Shown here piece after piece: positions 47,020 to 56,848 of a stretch of 64,000 nt of DNA. The stretch's first letter is position 1; every line of letters starts with the position of its first letter. The notes under the pieces were generated by a model. It saw only the letters and a list, made by a program, of their open reading frames with translations. It was not told the DNA's origin and searched no databases. The stretch lies in NCBI GenBank assembly GCA_030710605.1, contig CP092886.1, positions 50,398,390 to 50,462,389 on the forward strand, given 5' to 3'. This DNA comes from Cordylochernes scorpioides (Eukaryota; Arthropoda; Arachnida; Pseudoscorpiones; Chernetidae). The position numbers were made by a program, and so were the translations under genes.

Positions 47020-47196
47020 AGAATCTTCGGAGGAGATAGCTCAGGACTTTACAATGGAAAACTCTGTTACGGTATTATCTATATAGATAGTACAGATGGC
47101 GCATTCATTGGGCGGAGAAGGTTTTGATGATTTTACTAATGGTGATATCGCAGAGTTAATGGCTGATAAAGAACTAAGTGAGGATGATTTAGTTAA
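47020..47196 (+). pseudogene. Tigger transposase, penultimate block
   Basis: Encodes GGEGFDDFTNGDIAELMADK then ELSEDDLV, the stretch that follows the DDE domain in Tigger transposases. It ends at the Penelope-like insertion. Confidence 0.7.
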
Positions 47197-47249
47197 AAGA
47201 GAAAACGAAAATATAACGTGGTGAGTTTCTTTTTATTGAAAATACAAGC

Positions 47250-47274
47250 TTTCAAGCAAAACGCTTTTCTTCAG
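47250..47274 (-). ncRNA. Hammerhead-ribozyme-like core in Penelope arm (left)
   Basis: Inverted twin of 48195-48219: the - strand reads CTGAAGA (47274-47268), stem and loop, then GAAA (47253-47250). The same limits apply. Confidence 0.4.
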
Positions 47275-47491
47275 GTAATCCAAGAAAATGTGCGGAGAGG
47301 TATATACACCCAACTAAGTAAGATTTGAATATTGAAGCGGAATTGCCACGAACAAGCACGTATCAACACACCTAGAGAGCGAGCAAGAAATCCAGTTTAA
47401 AATAAGTTTAAAATAAATAAAATATATACATAAATCGGGAAAACACTTGAGGTTAAAATTCCTTATGCGGGATCCATGCTATTACAAAAAG

Positions 47492-47892
47492 CTATGTACT
47501 GCGAGGGTAGTTCAATTTTTCTATTGAGGCTCGGATTTTTATTGGAAACCAAAGCCTCCAGGACCAGTCGTTGATATTTTCCGCGTATGTTACTGTAAAT
47601 ACATTGGGTGTCTGTAAATCAAATGAATGCTGTGTTTCTGCCATGTGCTGATAAATCTGGGAACGGCTGTCTTTGTTCATGATGTTTCTATTGTGTTCTT
47701 AGTCCTGATTTCAATGGTTCTGCCGGTTTCACCAACATAATGTAGTTCGCAATTTGAGCATTTAATTTTGTACACTGCGTTAGAGGCGGATAGTGGGTCC
47801 TGCTTTTTAGAACTTTTTGTGATGGGATGCTGGAGTTTGAGTTCGACGGAAGGTGAAATACTAAAATACGTACGAACACCGTATTTTCTCAA
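47492..47892 (-). pseudogene. GIY-YIG endonuclease fragment of a Penelope-like element
   Basis: The - strand gives AVYKIKCSNCELHYVGETGR (47677-47892), the GIY-YIG start, preceded by residues typical of the linker from RT. After a frame change near 47680 it continues QIYQHMAETQHSFDL. The pattern Y-I-C--C---YVGETGR ... H----H-FD is that of Penelope-type endonucleases, which nick target DNA for priming. About 120 residues remain. Confidence 0.85.
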
Positions 47893-48194
47893 GAAACGGG
47901 CAATATCGACGTTGGTTTCGGAATACGGGAGAACGCAAGTCTCAATAGAAAAATTGAACTACCCCCGCAGTACATAGCTTTTTGTAATAGCATGGATCCC
48001 GCATAAGGAATTTTAACCTCAAGTGTTTTCCCGATTTATGTATATATTTTATTTATTTTAAACTTATTTTAAACTGGATTTCTCGCTCGCTCTCTAGGTG
48101 TGTTGATACGTGCTTGTTCGTGGCAATTCCGCTTCAATATTCAAATCTTACTTAGTTGGGTGTATATACCTCTCCGCACATTTTCTTGGATTAC

Positions 48195-48219
48195 CTGAAG
48201 AAAAGCGTTTTGCTTGAAA
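48195..48219 (+). ncRNA. Hammerhead-ribozyme-like core in Penelope arm (right)
   Basis: CTGAAGA (48195-48201), a 4-bp stem AAGC/GCTT with loop GTTTT, then GAAA (48216-48219). This fits the conserved core (CUGANGA - stem II - GAAA) of hammerhead ribozymes described in Penelope-like elements. I could not confirm stems I and III or a cleavage triplet. The inverted twin is at 47250-47274. Confidence 0.4.
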
Positions 48220-48301
48220 GCTTGTATTTTCAATAAAAAGAAACTCACCACGTTATATTTTCGTTTTCTCTTTTAACTTTTAAAACGTGGCTAAAGTATG
48301 T

Positions 48302-48699
48302 ATGATTTAGTTAACTTAGTTTGCGAAAGTGAGTCTGACAAATCTGATGAAGAGGAATTAGTACCAGTAACATTCACTGCTAAAGTCATCCGCGAAGGAC
48401 TCGCGTTGGGAAGAAAGCTGGGTAATCATTTTATGCAAAATGACACAAACGTTGAAAGGGCTTTACGATTTCAACGTGACATAAATCGCTGCTTGGCTCA
48501 ATATGAAGAAGTTTACAAAGATCTTACAAAAAATTCGAATCAATTGTTAATAACCGATTTTATTACCATCTCTCATAATGTAAATATTTCTGCTTCAAAC
48601 ATCGAATCGGCACAAATAACTTCGAGTGATGAAAGTGAATTCGAACCTTTGATTCCGAAAAAAAGAATGAGAGTAATTTCTGACAGTGATGAAGGATAA
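48302..48699 (+). pseudogene. Tigger transposase C-terminal tail
   Basis: An open frame of about 130 codons, acidic at its start (ESESDKSDEEELVPV), then AKVIREGLALGRKLGNHFM, ERALRFQRDINRCLAQYEEV, and an end KKRMRVISDSDEG. This is the usual acidic-helical tail of Tigger transposases. It joins in sense to the block ending at 47196. Confidence 0.75.
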
Positions 48700-49132
48700 T
48701 AAAACACCTTTGGTTTTATTTTTTGTTCTTCTGTTTATGCATGTATTGTATTTATATAAAAAAACAGTGTTTCCTTAATATATTACATATTTTAACCTGT
48801 CAATGCATTTTATTTTTATTTCTGTGTACACCTAAAAATATTGAAAAAAATCATAGCTGTAAAATAGCAAAATTATGCATTTTCTGCAAGCTTTTCGATT
48901 CACACGGTTTTGACTTGAAAATTTTTAATTTTCGATTTACACGTTTTTCTCAAGAACGTATCTACCGTGTAAATCGGGGGATAGGTTATATATATACGTA
49001 TAATGATCTCAAAAATAACGGATATTTAAGCAAAAACACCTTTCGAGTTAAATCAAAATAATTAAAATTCATTTAACATTTTGTCAGTGTATCAAAGTAT
49101 ATTATGCAAAGTTTATAAACAACCAATCTTAC
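48700..49132. other. Tigger 3' end and intron, no gene
   Basis: AT-rich tail of the Tigger element with its inverted tip at about 48964-48987, then dynein intron. Confidence 0.5.
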
Positions 49133-49450
49133 CTGTAAAGAAATACCGCAGATCAGATCAGGGATCGAATGTCCTTGTTTTTGGATATGCCTCGCTTCTA
49201 TTATAAATTCATATAAATTTACCGGAAAGCAGCAGTAAAGTTGTTCGCATAATAACTGAGTAAAATTAAGTTTTTTTTTATCATTTGCTTTTTTTATAAA
49301 ATATTCCATCGGAATTCCATCTTTCCTTTGCAGCAAACGTTTATACAAAAGGCCTTTAACAACCCCCTTCTGATTTTCCGACCAGTGGTCGACAATTTCA
49401 GCCTCCAGAACTTTGATGCTCCTCGAAAAATCGAGAAAACTTTGCTCGAG
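49133..49450 (-). CDS. DNAH10-like: Axonemal dynein heavy chain exon, end of DHC_N1
   Basis: 106 codons on the - strand between acceptor cctttttgtgcgcag and donor gtaag, phase 0 at both ends. It reads FLDFSRSIKVLEAEIVDHWS, then GLLYKRLL, LLCEQLYCCFPVNLYEFI and EARHIQKQGHSIPDLICGIS. In dynein tails this is the W------L---LL-R block followed by I-E-KYL--LG--IPE-AL. It follows the exon at 51724-51900 in protein order. It is on the opposite strand to the earlier exons at 16.7-32.1 kb. Confidence 0.88.
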
Positions 49451-49556
49451 CTGCGCACAAAAAGGAGAGGGTCGGTTTTGTACAAAATAGCAATATTTGA
49501 CCTCTAAAGATAATCTACATGCATTAATATTTTGAAAATAGAGAAATCCATAAATA

Positions 49557-50910
49557 GATCTTTAATTAAAAAGGCATATATATTGGATCAAAATATAATT
49601 TCTTTTACCAATATTTCAATTGGCTGAACGCCAACCTTTTTCAAGGTATTATAACATATTAATGTGTGTAAACAACAAACTCAGCGCCACATACCGTCAA
49701 TAGAATTAAGTTAAAAATATGTTTGTCCATATATTAAATGGGGGGAAAACTTTTTCTATATAAATATGTCATAATTTGTATATACCAAGATGTAATCCCA
49801 CTACAATCTATGCAATGTATCGTCCAAACAGTTTTAATAAAAGTTAGGCCTCGCGAAAAAGAGAGAACAGCATTTACCAGGATTGCATCATCCAGGAAGT
49901 AAAGGTCACTACCCAGGAACCATAAAACTAAGTTCAAAGACCTTCTTCTTCCTAGAGGATGGTAATCATGAAAAGACAATGGAGGTACCAATATCCAATC
50001 AGAGTTCAGAATGAATAACTAACAGCCAACCAAAAGTAACCACGTAGACGATCTCAACCAATGAGAGGCATAGAGAGTTAACGAGGAAAATCTCGGACTC
50101 AAAGTTAGTCAGTAGGAAGGCGACCCGACTAGGAGCAAGACGTGCCCATCCCTTCTTTCACCAAGGTAACATTTTCTCCGATAATGTGATAGGAAAGTAC
50201 CCCATTTAGTCTCAAAACTTGCTCTCCCTTATTCGCGAAGTCTTAGATTCAATCCCATCCTGGTTTCCCTCTCGTTATTTCCCCTGTGAAACCCTACCAT
50301 TCAACTACGACTGCGCCATCAACCACCACAACTCACCAATCCTACAGTAAGTCAACAGGATCTTACATAGGAACAACAATCAACAATCAAAAAAGGGCAA
50401 ATTATTATAAATACATATCATAACCAAAATAAATTTTGTAAAATAAGGGTATTTTGAATATTAAATATACGCATATTTTATATTATATATAATTATTATA
50501 TATTTTTATTTAAAAATCTTTACACATAGTACAAATAATTGTAAATATAAAATATGCGTTATTGTTAATATTCAGAATATTCACACCTTTATTTTACAAA
50601 TTTTATTATATATTATTTATTACAATATTTATTTTATTTTAAAAAATCATACGCATCTATAATAGTTTCGAATTTTCATAACAGATGGCGCGCTAATACA
50701 TCATATATATTTATATCAATTTTTTTTCTCCCCATTGAATATAGGGTGAAAATATTTTTAAACTTAATTCTACTGACGTTATGTGGCGCTGAGTTTATTG
50801 TTTACACACATATGTTATAATATCTAGAAAAAGGTTGGCGTTCAGCCAACTGAAATATTGGTCAAATAAATTATATTTTGATCCAATATATGCCTTTTTA
50901 ATTAAAGATG
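49557..50910. repeat. Inverted pair of Penelope-like ends
   Basis: Arms of about 160 bases (49557-49720 and 50751-50910) are inverted copies around about 1 kb of spacer. Each carries a Penelope-type motif, on the outward reading: GAAAAAGGTTGGCGTTCAGC followed by CAA-TGAAATATTGG. The spacer (49721-50750) has no ORF I can name. Confidence 0.6.
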
Positions 50911-51723
50911 CATTAATATATTACAATATTTTGGGAGGAAGGTATTTATGTAGCAAAACGTTATCTCTCTCTTTAAAAATACATTTTTGTTTATAACGTG
51001 CTCTTGACGATAAAAAAAAAATGAGCCACGACGCCAGTGTTGGCTGATTCAGACACACATCCAACCTGTATACCATGGTTTCGGATTATGGCCCTCATTA
51101 ATACAGGAGCGGCTTCGATTTTATAGCTCTTCTCGTTGGATGTTATGAAATCGAAGCTGCTCCTTTATTGATAAGGGTCATAGCCCGAAACCAGGGTATG
51201 CAGGCTGTATATTGTCTGGATTTTCCAAAACTACTGTTTTGTCACATTCATCATTGCCATGGGTTGGCCAGATATTATGTACCAAAAATAAATCCATGTT
51301 TAGTGATTTTTGTTCCACTAAATGGCGCTCTGTCATCTAAAGTGCTCAAGTGAGCGGTCATATTATGCCTTTTTATTTTTAATATCAACACCTCACCTTT
51401 TTATTTAGATATTTATGTACCAAAGGAGATAATTTAAATATTAGTCGAAATCGACCGATTGTCATCTGGACCATTCTTTATTGCCACATTCAAGTTTCTA
51501 CTGAGGGTATAAACAAAAGGCATATATTTATTTTAAAAAGGAACTTTCTTAGTTTGTTTTCATACACACAAAAATATATAAAAATATAAATTCTTCGCTT
51601 CAAGAACTCTGCTAAAATATTATAAATTATTTATTCATTTTTCTCTATGTGATTATTTCTATAGGTTTTATTGAATAGGACTTAGGAAATATTTTTAAGA
51701 GATGAGCTAGAACATTTGCTTAC
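50911..51723. other. Intron sequence with a small foldback
   Basis: No coding signal. It contains the hairpin at 51068-51204 and Helitron-like AT-rich sequence near 51300-51420 that resembles 52290-52370. Confidence 0.4.
51068..51204. repeat. Small foldback element
   Basis: Arms of about 53 bases (about 51070-51122 and 51147-51202) pair with few mismatches, sharing GAAACCA-GGTAT and GGAGC-GCTTCGATTT. The loop is about 25 bases. Confidence 0.65.
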
Positions 51724-51900
51724 CTGCTTCTTTTTCTCCGGAGGACCTATGTATCCGCCGCGAAAGAATTCCACCATCGGGGCTCTTACACGATTAAGGA
51801 GTATGCGGTACCAGAAGATTTTGGCCGCGTTCTCAGGAATCTTATAGGCGGTGTGAGATTGCATTCTCTCAGGTGCGAATAATTCCTTCAGATATCGTTG
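51724..51900 (-). CDS. DNAH10-like: Axonemal dynein heavy chain exon, DHC_N1 tail
   Basis: Fifty-nine codons on the - strand, donor gtaag (51723-51719) and a likely acceptor ...ttgctccag (AG at 51902-51901), phase 0. It reads QQRYLKELFAPERM, then YKIPENAAKIFWYRILLNRV and PMVEFF. The family pattern is -V--L------PP--KN-PPVAGAI-W-R-L--RI--P, so this directly continues the exon ending at 32105 (+ strand). A second acceptor 14-15 bases upstream is possible. Confidence 0.85.
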
Positions 51901-52053
51901 CTGGAGCAAGCCAAGAACTGGGTTAGACGTAGCCCAATAATAGTATCGGATTATGTGGAAGCAACTTATATGTAATCAATGACATTTTTTAGTTTTAGAT
52001 AAAATAGCAAAAAAATATATTTAAATAAATTTATACGTACATATATATATATA

Positions 52054-52376
52054 CTAGCGGACGTACCCGGCTTCGCCCGGGTTTTACCCGAGTAAAAGTT
52101 TGTCTAACGAATCTCTCGATAAAGTGAACATTTTTTCCCGGTCCCTTGAAAAATACTCGATAAGTTGAATAAAATCAATATTAATTGGTTCCCTCGGTAA
52201 TTGGAAGTTAAAGGAATAGTATCTTGCCTTGGAATTGTATCATTATGTGCCATCTAGTGGGATAAAATAAACTAAACTAAAAATACTCATACGAGCGGTC
52301 AGGAAATGCCAAATTTATATTTTTATATTAACACCTGACCATTTATATTTTTTTCCTTTTTTCACATACATATATA
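52054..52376 (-). mobile_element. Helitron 3' terminus and fragment
   Basis: On the - strand the sequence ends GCCGGGTACGTCCGCTAG at 52054, preceded by a hairpin (CCCGGGCGAAGCCGGG). It sits against a T of a TA repeat, the canonical Helitron 3' end. The rest to about 52370 is AT-rich with no helicase. The 5' end was not found. Confidence 0.6.
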
Positions 52377-54090
52377 TATTGTTACGCCGCTGCTGTGTCA
52401 AGTATAGTCAAATGAGCAGGCGGGATCGGTAAGGATTTCTGCTCGAGAGAGAGAATAGAGAGAGACTCCTCTTTATCTAATTTCGTCTATTATATAGAGA
52501 ACAAGCAAGTAACATATAAGGAGCATCATACAATAACCGCCGTTAACCAGGGCGAGGCTTTTTGCACCATGTTCTAACTCGGGCCCTCTTTCCACTCTCA
52601 GTCATTGGCTCTTCTGGTTGTCGAGTGACCAGTCTATCACAGGACGATGGTTCTCCACATGATGGCGACCATATCTCACTGCTTGCGATGTTATCGTCGT
52701 TATTTTGATTTTATCCTTGCGCACATCCTGGGTCCTCGTTCGGAATTTTCGCATCGATTCGAACTTTAATATTAAACTTCCATCGTTTCTGCCCACGGCG
52801 GCGCTATAGGTCGTTTTTCTTTACCATGTAAAGGTTTTCTCGACTCACGCTTCTCATATCGTGTTTGTCCAGCACATATTCTTCCTTATCAAGCTCCCAA
52901 AAGTTGTCGTGCCGGTCCTTTTTCCAGCGGGATTTCAGTTTGTCTTCCATTTTCTTGTTCCTGAAGCTCTTTCTTTTCAAAACCTCTAGAACTGGGGTTT
53001 TCTAGCCCATTTCGCACTGGACCGTGGACTCTGCAAACCTGCTGGAAGCGTCGAGCCGCGGGGTAGTCTCAATTAAAACATAAATATTCCCAGGTGATGA
53101 CTGCTTGCCTTGCACCTTGTCGGACGAAAGAGCGAAGATGGCGGGCAAAAATCCGTGGCTCACTTCAGAGTGGAATGCAGACGGCAGTGCTGACACATTT
53201 TACATGAGTCGCTCGGGTCTCAGACTAATCGTCGACTTTCCTGGAGCGTCTAATGCTCCGCCGTATCCAACTTCTATGTGCTTCGACAATCCAGTCTTGC
53301 TGAACTTCCACGGAGCGCCCAGCTCTGACTTGTCCAGTTGAATCGCCGCTGTAGTTCCAGACAGTCTGACCTCATCGCAGTGGTCCGTCACGCCGTCGTA
53401 TTGCAGCTCTTCATGATCGCCGATTTTCTCGAGATGTTCAGAAGCAATCCCGGGGGTGGAATTGCACGACACATCATCTGAAGGGTACGCTTTCTATTTA
53501 CACTTTATTGCTTCGAATTACTCGTGCCACAGCCGTTGCCGAGGGTGATCAGTTTGCTTTCCTCAACTACAGTACCGGTCTGGATCATTACCTTATCCAA
53601 TCCACAATCTTGATCCTTTATTCATAAGGCGTTCCCCATTTGCAAAGTTCAGCCTTCTGAGTATTCTGTCATTTTCTCATTCAACACTGCAGATTGTTGC
53701 TCGATCTTCCTAATTTTTTTTCACTAAATATTTTCGTTGCTGAGAGGAGATCTTGAATTAGTTCTATACCGTTTTCTGCTTTCATAGGTATCTAGAATTG
53801 TCTTCTGAAACGGAGAATCTCCACTTCTGACACCATTTGTTTAAAGGTTAGTCAAATGAGCACGAGGAATCGGTTACGTATCTCTGTTCGCAACTCCTCT
53901 TTATTTACCTTCGTGCATTATGGAGAGCAAGCAATTAGCATACAGGGAGCATTATTTAAAAACAGCCTTTAGCACGAGAGAAAAATACTTCAATCTCGTT
54001 CAGATGGGCGATTCTTCTTTCTGATTCGTCAGTCCGACCTCCGATACACAGACGATGGTCAGTTTTAACCTCCTTTGGACGTCCTCGCAA
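52377..54090 (-). mobile_element. Gypsy 3 with internal deletion, arm 2 (LTR-gag-LTR)
   Basis: Two related LTRs in the same - orientation (about 52379-52565 and about 53845-54090) share the blocks AGTCAAATGAGCA, ACTCCTCTTTAT and AGAGCAAGCAA. They flank only about 1.3 kb, which on the - strand holds a broken gag-like frame (SVSRENLYMVKK, and open frames at 53200-53472 and 53002-53196). Protease, RT and integrase are absent. The outer end reads TGTTACGCCGCTG on the + strand. The LTRs have diverged strongly. Confidence 0.55.
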
Positions 54091-54370
54091 TAATATATTT
54101 AAATTTTCAAAATTTATTGGAATTATTGCACATTATGTAATTTATCTTTGAAAATGTGAAATTCTTATGAATTATCGATGATTAAATTATTTTATATTTG
54201 AAAGACAAATTATCAACTTTGGTGATAATTTCACATTTTAAAACATAGATGGCGTTTGGTGTTGTGTTCAAATAATTTTCCTAAAAAGGTTATGTGTTTT
54301 GTCCTTTAAGATGAAGAGATGTTCTCAAAGCTATAAGCGTCTACAATTTCTATATAACACCACTAAATCA

Positions 54371-54631
54371 TGTTGGACACCAGCGCCGCCACTCAAGTAT
54401 AACACGTGACCGGAAGGATGACGTCGCCCCCCCCCCCCCCCCCCCCCCCTCCTACTGACTGTAAAAGTTTAGCCTAACGACGCTGTTGTTTGTTTACCTT
54501 CTACGGAGGATGTAACCTCTTTGTTTCCTCTCATTCCCTTTTTAATCTTTATATAACCTATGCTTTAATAAATTAGTTAGTGCAAGGCTCTTGTCCTAAG
54601 TGTAACCAAGTACCTTGTCTACACCCCTACA
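54371..54631 (+). repeat. 5' LTR of the copia element
   Basis: 261 bases with a run of 23 C near 54427-54449. A TATA-like TTTATATAACC and AATAAA lie downstream of it. Confidence 0.9.
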
Positions 54632-54734
54632 AGAGAAGATTATGTGAGAAGAGAATGATTGGAGCTGCCTGAAGCATTGAACGGTAAGCCTATTTTTGTT
54701 CTCTCTCCCCCCCTTCAGTGGACGCCATCTTATA

Positions 54735-55560
54735 ATGGAAGCTAACGAAAGTTTAACGAAAATTACCAAGCTAAATGGATTAAACTATTCCTCATGGAGC
54801 TTCCAAATTAAGCTCATTCTGATGGACAATGACTTATGGTCAATTGTTGACCCAGGCGAAGTCAAACCCGAGGGAGGGGATGTTGGTCTAATCAACAAAT
54901 TTAATACGAGGCAGAATAAGGCTTTCGCAAAGATATTTCTCTCTATTGGTGAGGAGCATCAGAACCATATCAGACATCTAAATTCCCCCAAAGAAGTTTA
55001 ATATGAATTACAAAGACTTTATGCACCCAGGGATAGCAAACACAGAATTCTCCAACTGCGTCGAAAGTTGTACTCCCAGAAATTCTGTCAACATGCGAAC
55101 ATGAATGCCTATTTGGGAAGCATAAATCTAATTGTGAGTGGACTCACAGGTGTAGGGGATAAAATTGAAGACGGTGATCTAAGCATGCTAATTCTTTGTG
55201 GAATGCCCGAGGACTGAGATAATGTTATATCAACAATGTGTAACTTACCAGAGTCAGAGTTCACCAGTGCCAACATCAGACGTAAATTGTTAGCTGAGGC
55301 AGAGCGCCGGTATGCTACAACAAATGAAGGGATGGGTGCACTGTCAGTCAGGAACTCTAACAAGAAACAATTCCCTCATGAACATCAAGGTTCTAAAACT
55401 GTTAGAAAATGTTTCGGATGTGGGAAAACAGGGCATATTGCACGGGACTGTTTCAAACTGAAAAAGAATAACGGTAAACAACAGGAAAAGGGAGCGATAC
55501 ATCAACATCACGAAGCAAAGAACTTGAATGTGATGTATAATGCAGCAGTTGTATCAGAAG
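54735..55560 (+). pseudogene. Copia gag with in-frame stops
   Basis: Starts at the ATG at 54735 (MEANESLTKI, LNGLNYSSW), typical of copia gag (UBN2/DUF4219 type). In-frame stops lie at 54999-55001 (TAA) and about 55215-55217 (TGA). The same frame continues to a CCHC zinc knuckle, CFGCGKTGHIARDC, near 55410. The stop-free remainder (55236-56156) runs on into protease and integrase. Confidence 0.85.
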
Positions 55561-56848
55561 AGGATACGTGGGTAATTGACTTAGGTGCCACGCATCATAT
55601 GACTCCGAACAAAAGGTATTTTTCCACGTTGAATGACGAGAATGTAGGACAAGTGACCACCATTGATGGTACATCACATTCAAACATAGGAAGAGGTAAT
55701 GCTCAAGTAGATCTGATCAACAATTCTGGACAACTTAGAAGCATAGTTGCTCAGAATGCAATGTTCGTACCTGGGATCAGACATGGTGTACTCTCTGTTC
55801 TACAAATTGTGGAAAATGGTCATGAGGTTATCTTCGACAAGAAGGGATGTCATATCTACGACAATGATCATAACTTGATGATCAGAGCAGAGAAGAGAGG
55901 AAGGCTCTATCTCGTCAGGACTGCTCCGTCCAGATTTCCAGGTTCAGGAGAATGTTCAAATTCCATTGCTCAAACCAACAATTTTCGTAAGTTCCCACTA
56001 AATTTAGGGCATCAGAGACTCATGCATATCAACTATGACACCATAGTAGACATGATGAAAAGAAAAGTTGTCATTGGTTTGAACTGTCAGGCTGGAAAAC
56101 CTGATAAGTGCTCTGATTGTATGATTGGAAAATCGACAAAAAGACCTTTCCCCTGAATTTGAGATCTACCAAGGAAACTCAGACACTAGCCCTTGTTCAC
56201 TGTGATCTAAAGGGACCGTTCAACATTGAGAGCTGGGGTGGATCAAGATTTGTCTTGACCATCATTGATGACGCATCAAGATATACAAGGGTATATTTCC
56301 TCAAAAGGAAGGGCGATACTCTAGAAAAATTCAAGGAATGGATGAAAGAAGCTGAAAATCAGACGGGATTTTCTCTCAAGAGGATCCGTACAGATAACGG
56401 ACTAGAGTTCTGTTCATCTCCTTGGGATATTTTCACGAAGGCCCATGGTATAGTACATGAACGCACCATGGTCTACACACCTGAACAGAATGGTGTCGCC
56501 GAACGCATGAATAGGACTTTGCTGAACTTAGTGAGGAGTACTGTGAACAGTTGCAATCTGCCAACCGCCTCTTGGGCAGAGCTCACCAACACAGCAGCAT
56601 ACTTGAGAAATCGTGTTACAAACAGACACAATGAAGAGAAAACGCCTTTTGAATTGTGGTTTGGAAAAAGACCTGCTCTGCAACATCTGAGAGCAATCGG
56701 CTGCGAAACCTTTGTTCATGTTCCAAAACAAAGAAGGAATTCGAAGCTTCAACCAAGAGCCACTAAAGGAATTCTCGTGGGTTATTCTCTACAGGGACGA
56801 GGTTGGAGAATCTGGATTCCTGAAAAACGCCAAGTGGTGGAATCTTGA
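55561..56848 (+). pseudogene. Copia protease and integrase with frameshift and stop
   Basis: The protease active site reads VIDLGATHHMT (the family has DSGA, so the catalytic triad's Ser is Leu here). Integrase follows: zinc-binding H-H-C-C (GHQRLMHIN ... CSDCMIGK), then a frame change near 56150. The core has aspartates in LVHCDLKGPF and IRTDNGLEF and a glutamate in NGVAERMNRTL. A TGA at 56846-56848 interrupts the linker to RT. Confidence 0.85.

Larger units (their letters stand above)
47197..48301 (-). mobile_element. Penelope-like element with inverted terminal arms
   Basis: An insertion of about 1.1 kb into the Tigger transposase gene, flanked by a 13-base duplication ATGATTTAGTTAA (47184-47196 and 48302-48314). 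Arms of about 325 bases (about 47205-47530 and 47945-48272) are inverted copies. Between them is a GIY-YIG endonuclease fragment on the - strand. Variable-length duplications, LTR-like terminal copies and a GIY-YIG domain are features of Penelope-like elements. The RT part is missing. Confidence 0.8.
37285..48987 (+). mobile_element. pogo/Tigger transposon split by later insertions
   Basis: Inverted tips CACCTATCCCCCGATTTAC at 37285 and their complement ending near 48987, next to TA-rich flanks. The transposase is found in order in three blocks (37640-38862, about 47020-47196, 48302-48699). Into it went a Helitron palindrome with a satellite array (38865 to about 47000) and a Penelope-like element (47197-48301). 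The original element would be about 2.5 kb. Confidence 0.75.

Noticed and set aside
50250..50290. T-arm-like sequence (GATTCAATCCC) suggesting a tRNA or tRNA-derived SINE
   Set aside because: No acceptor stem, anticodon arm or A/B box spacing could be built around it.
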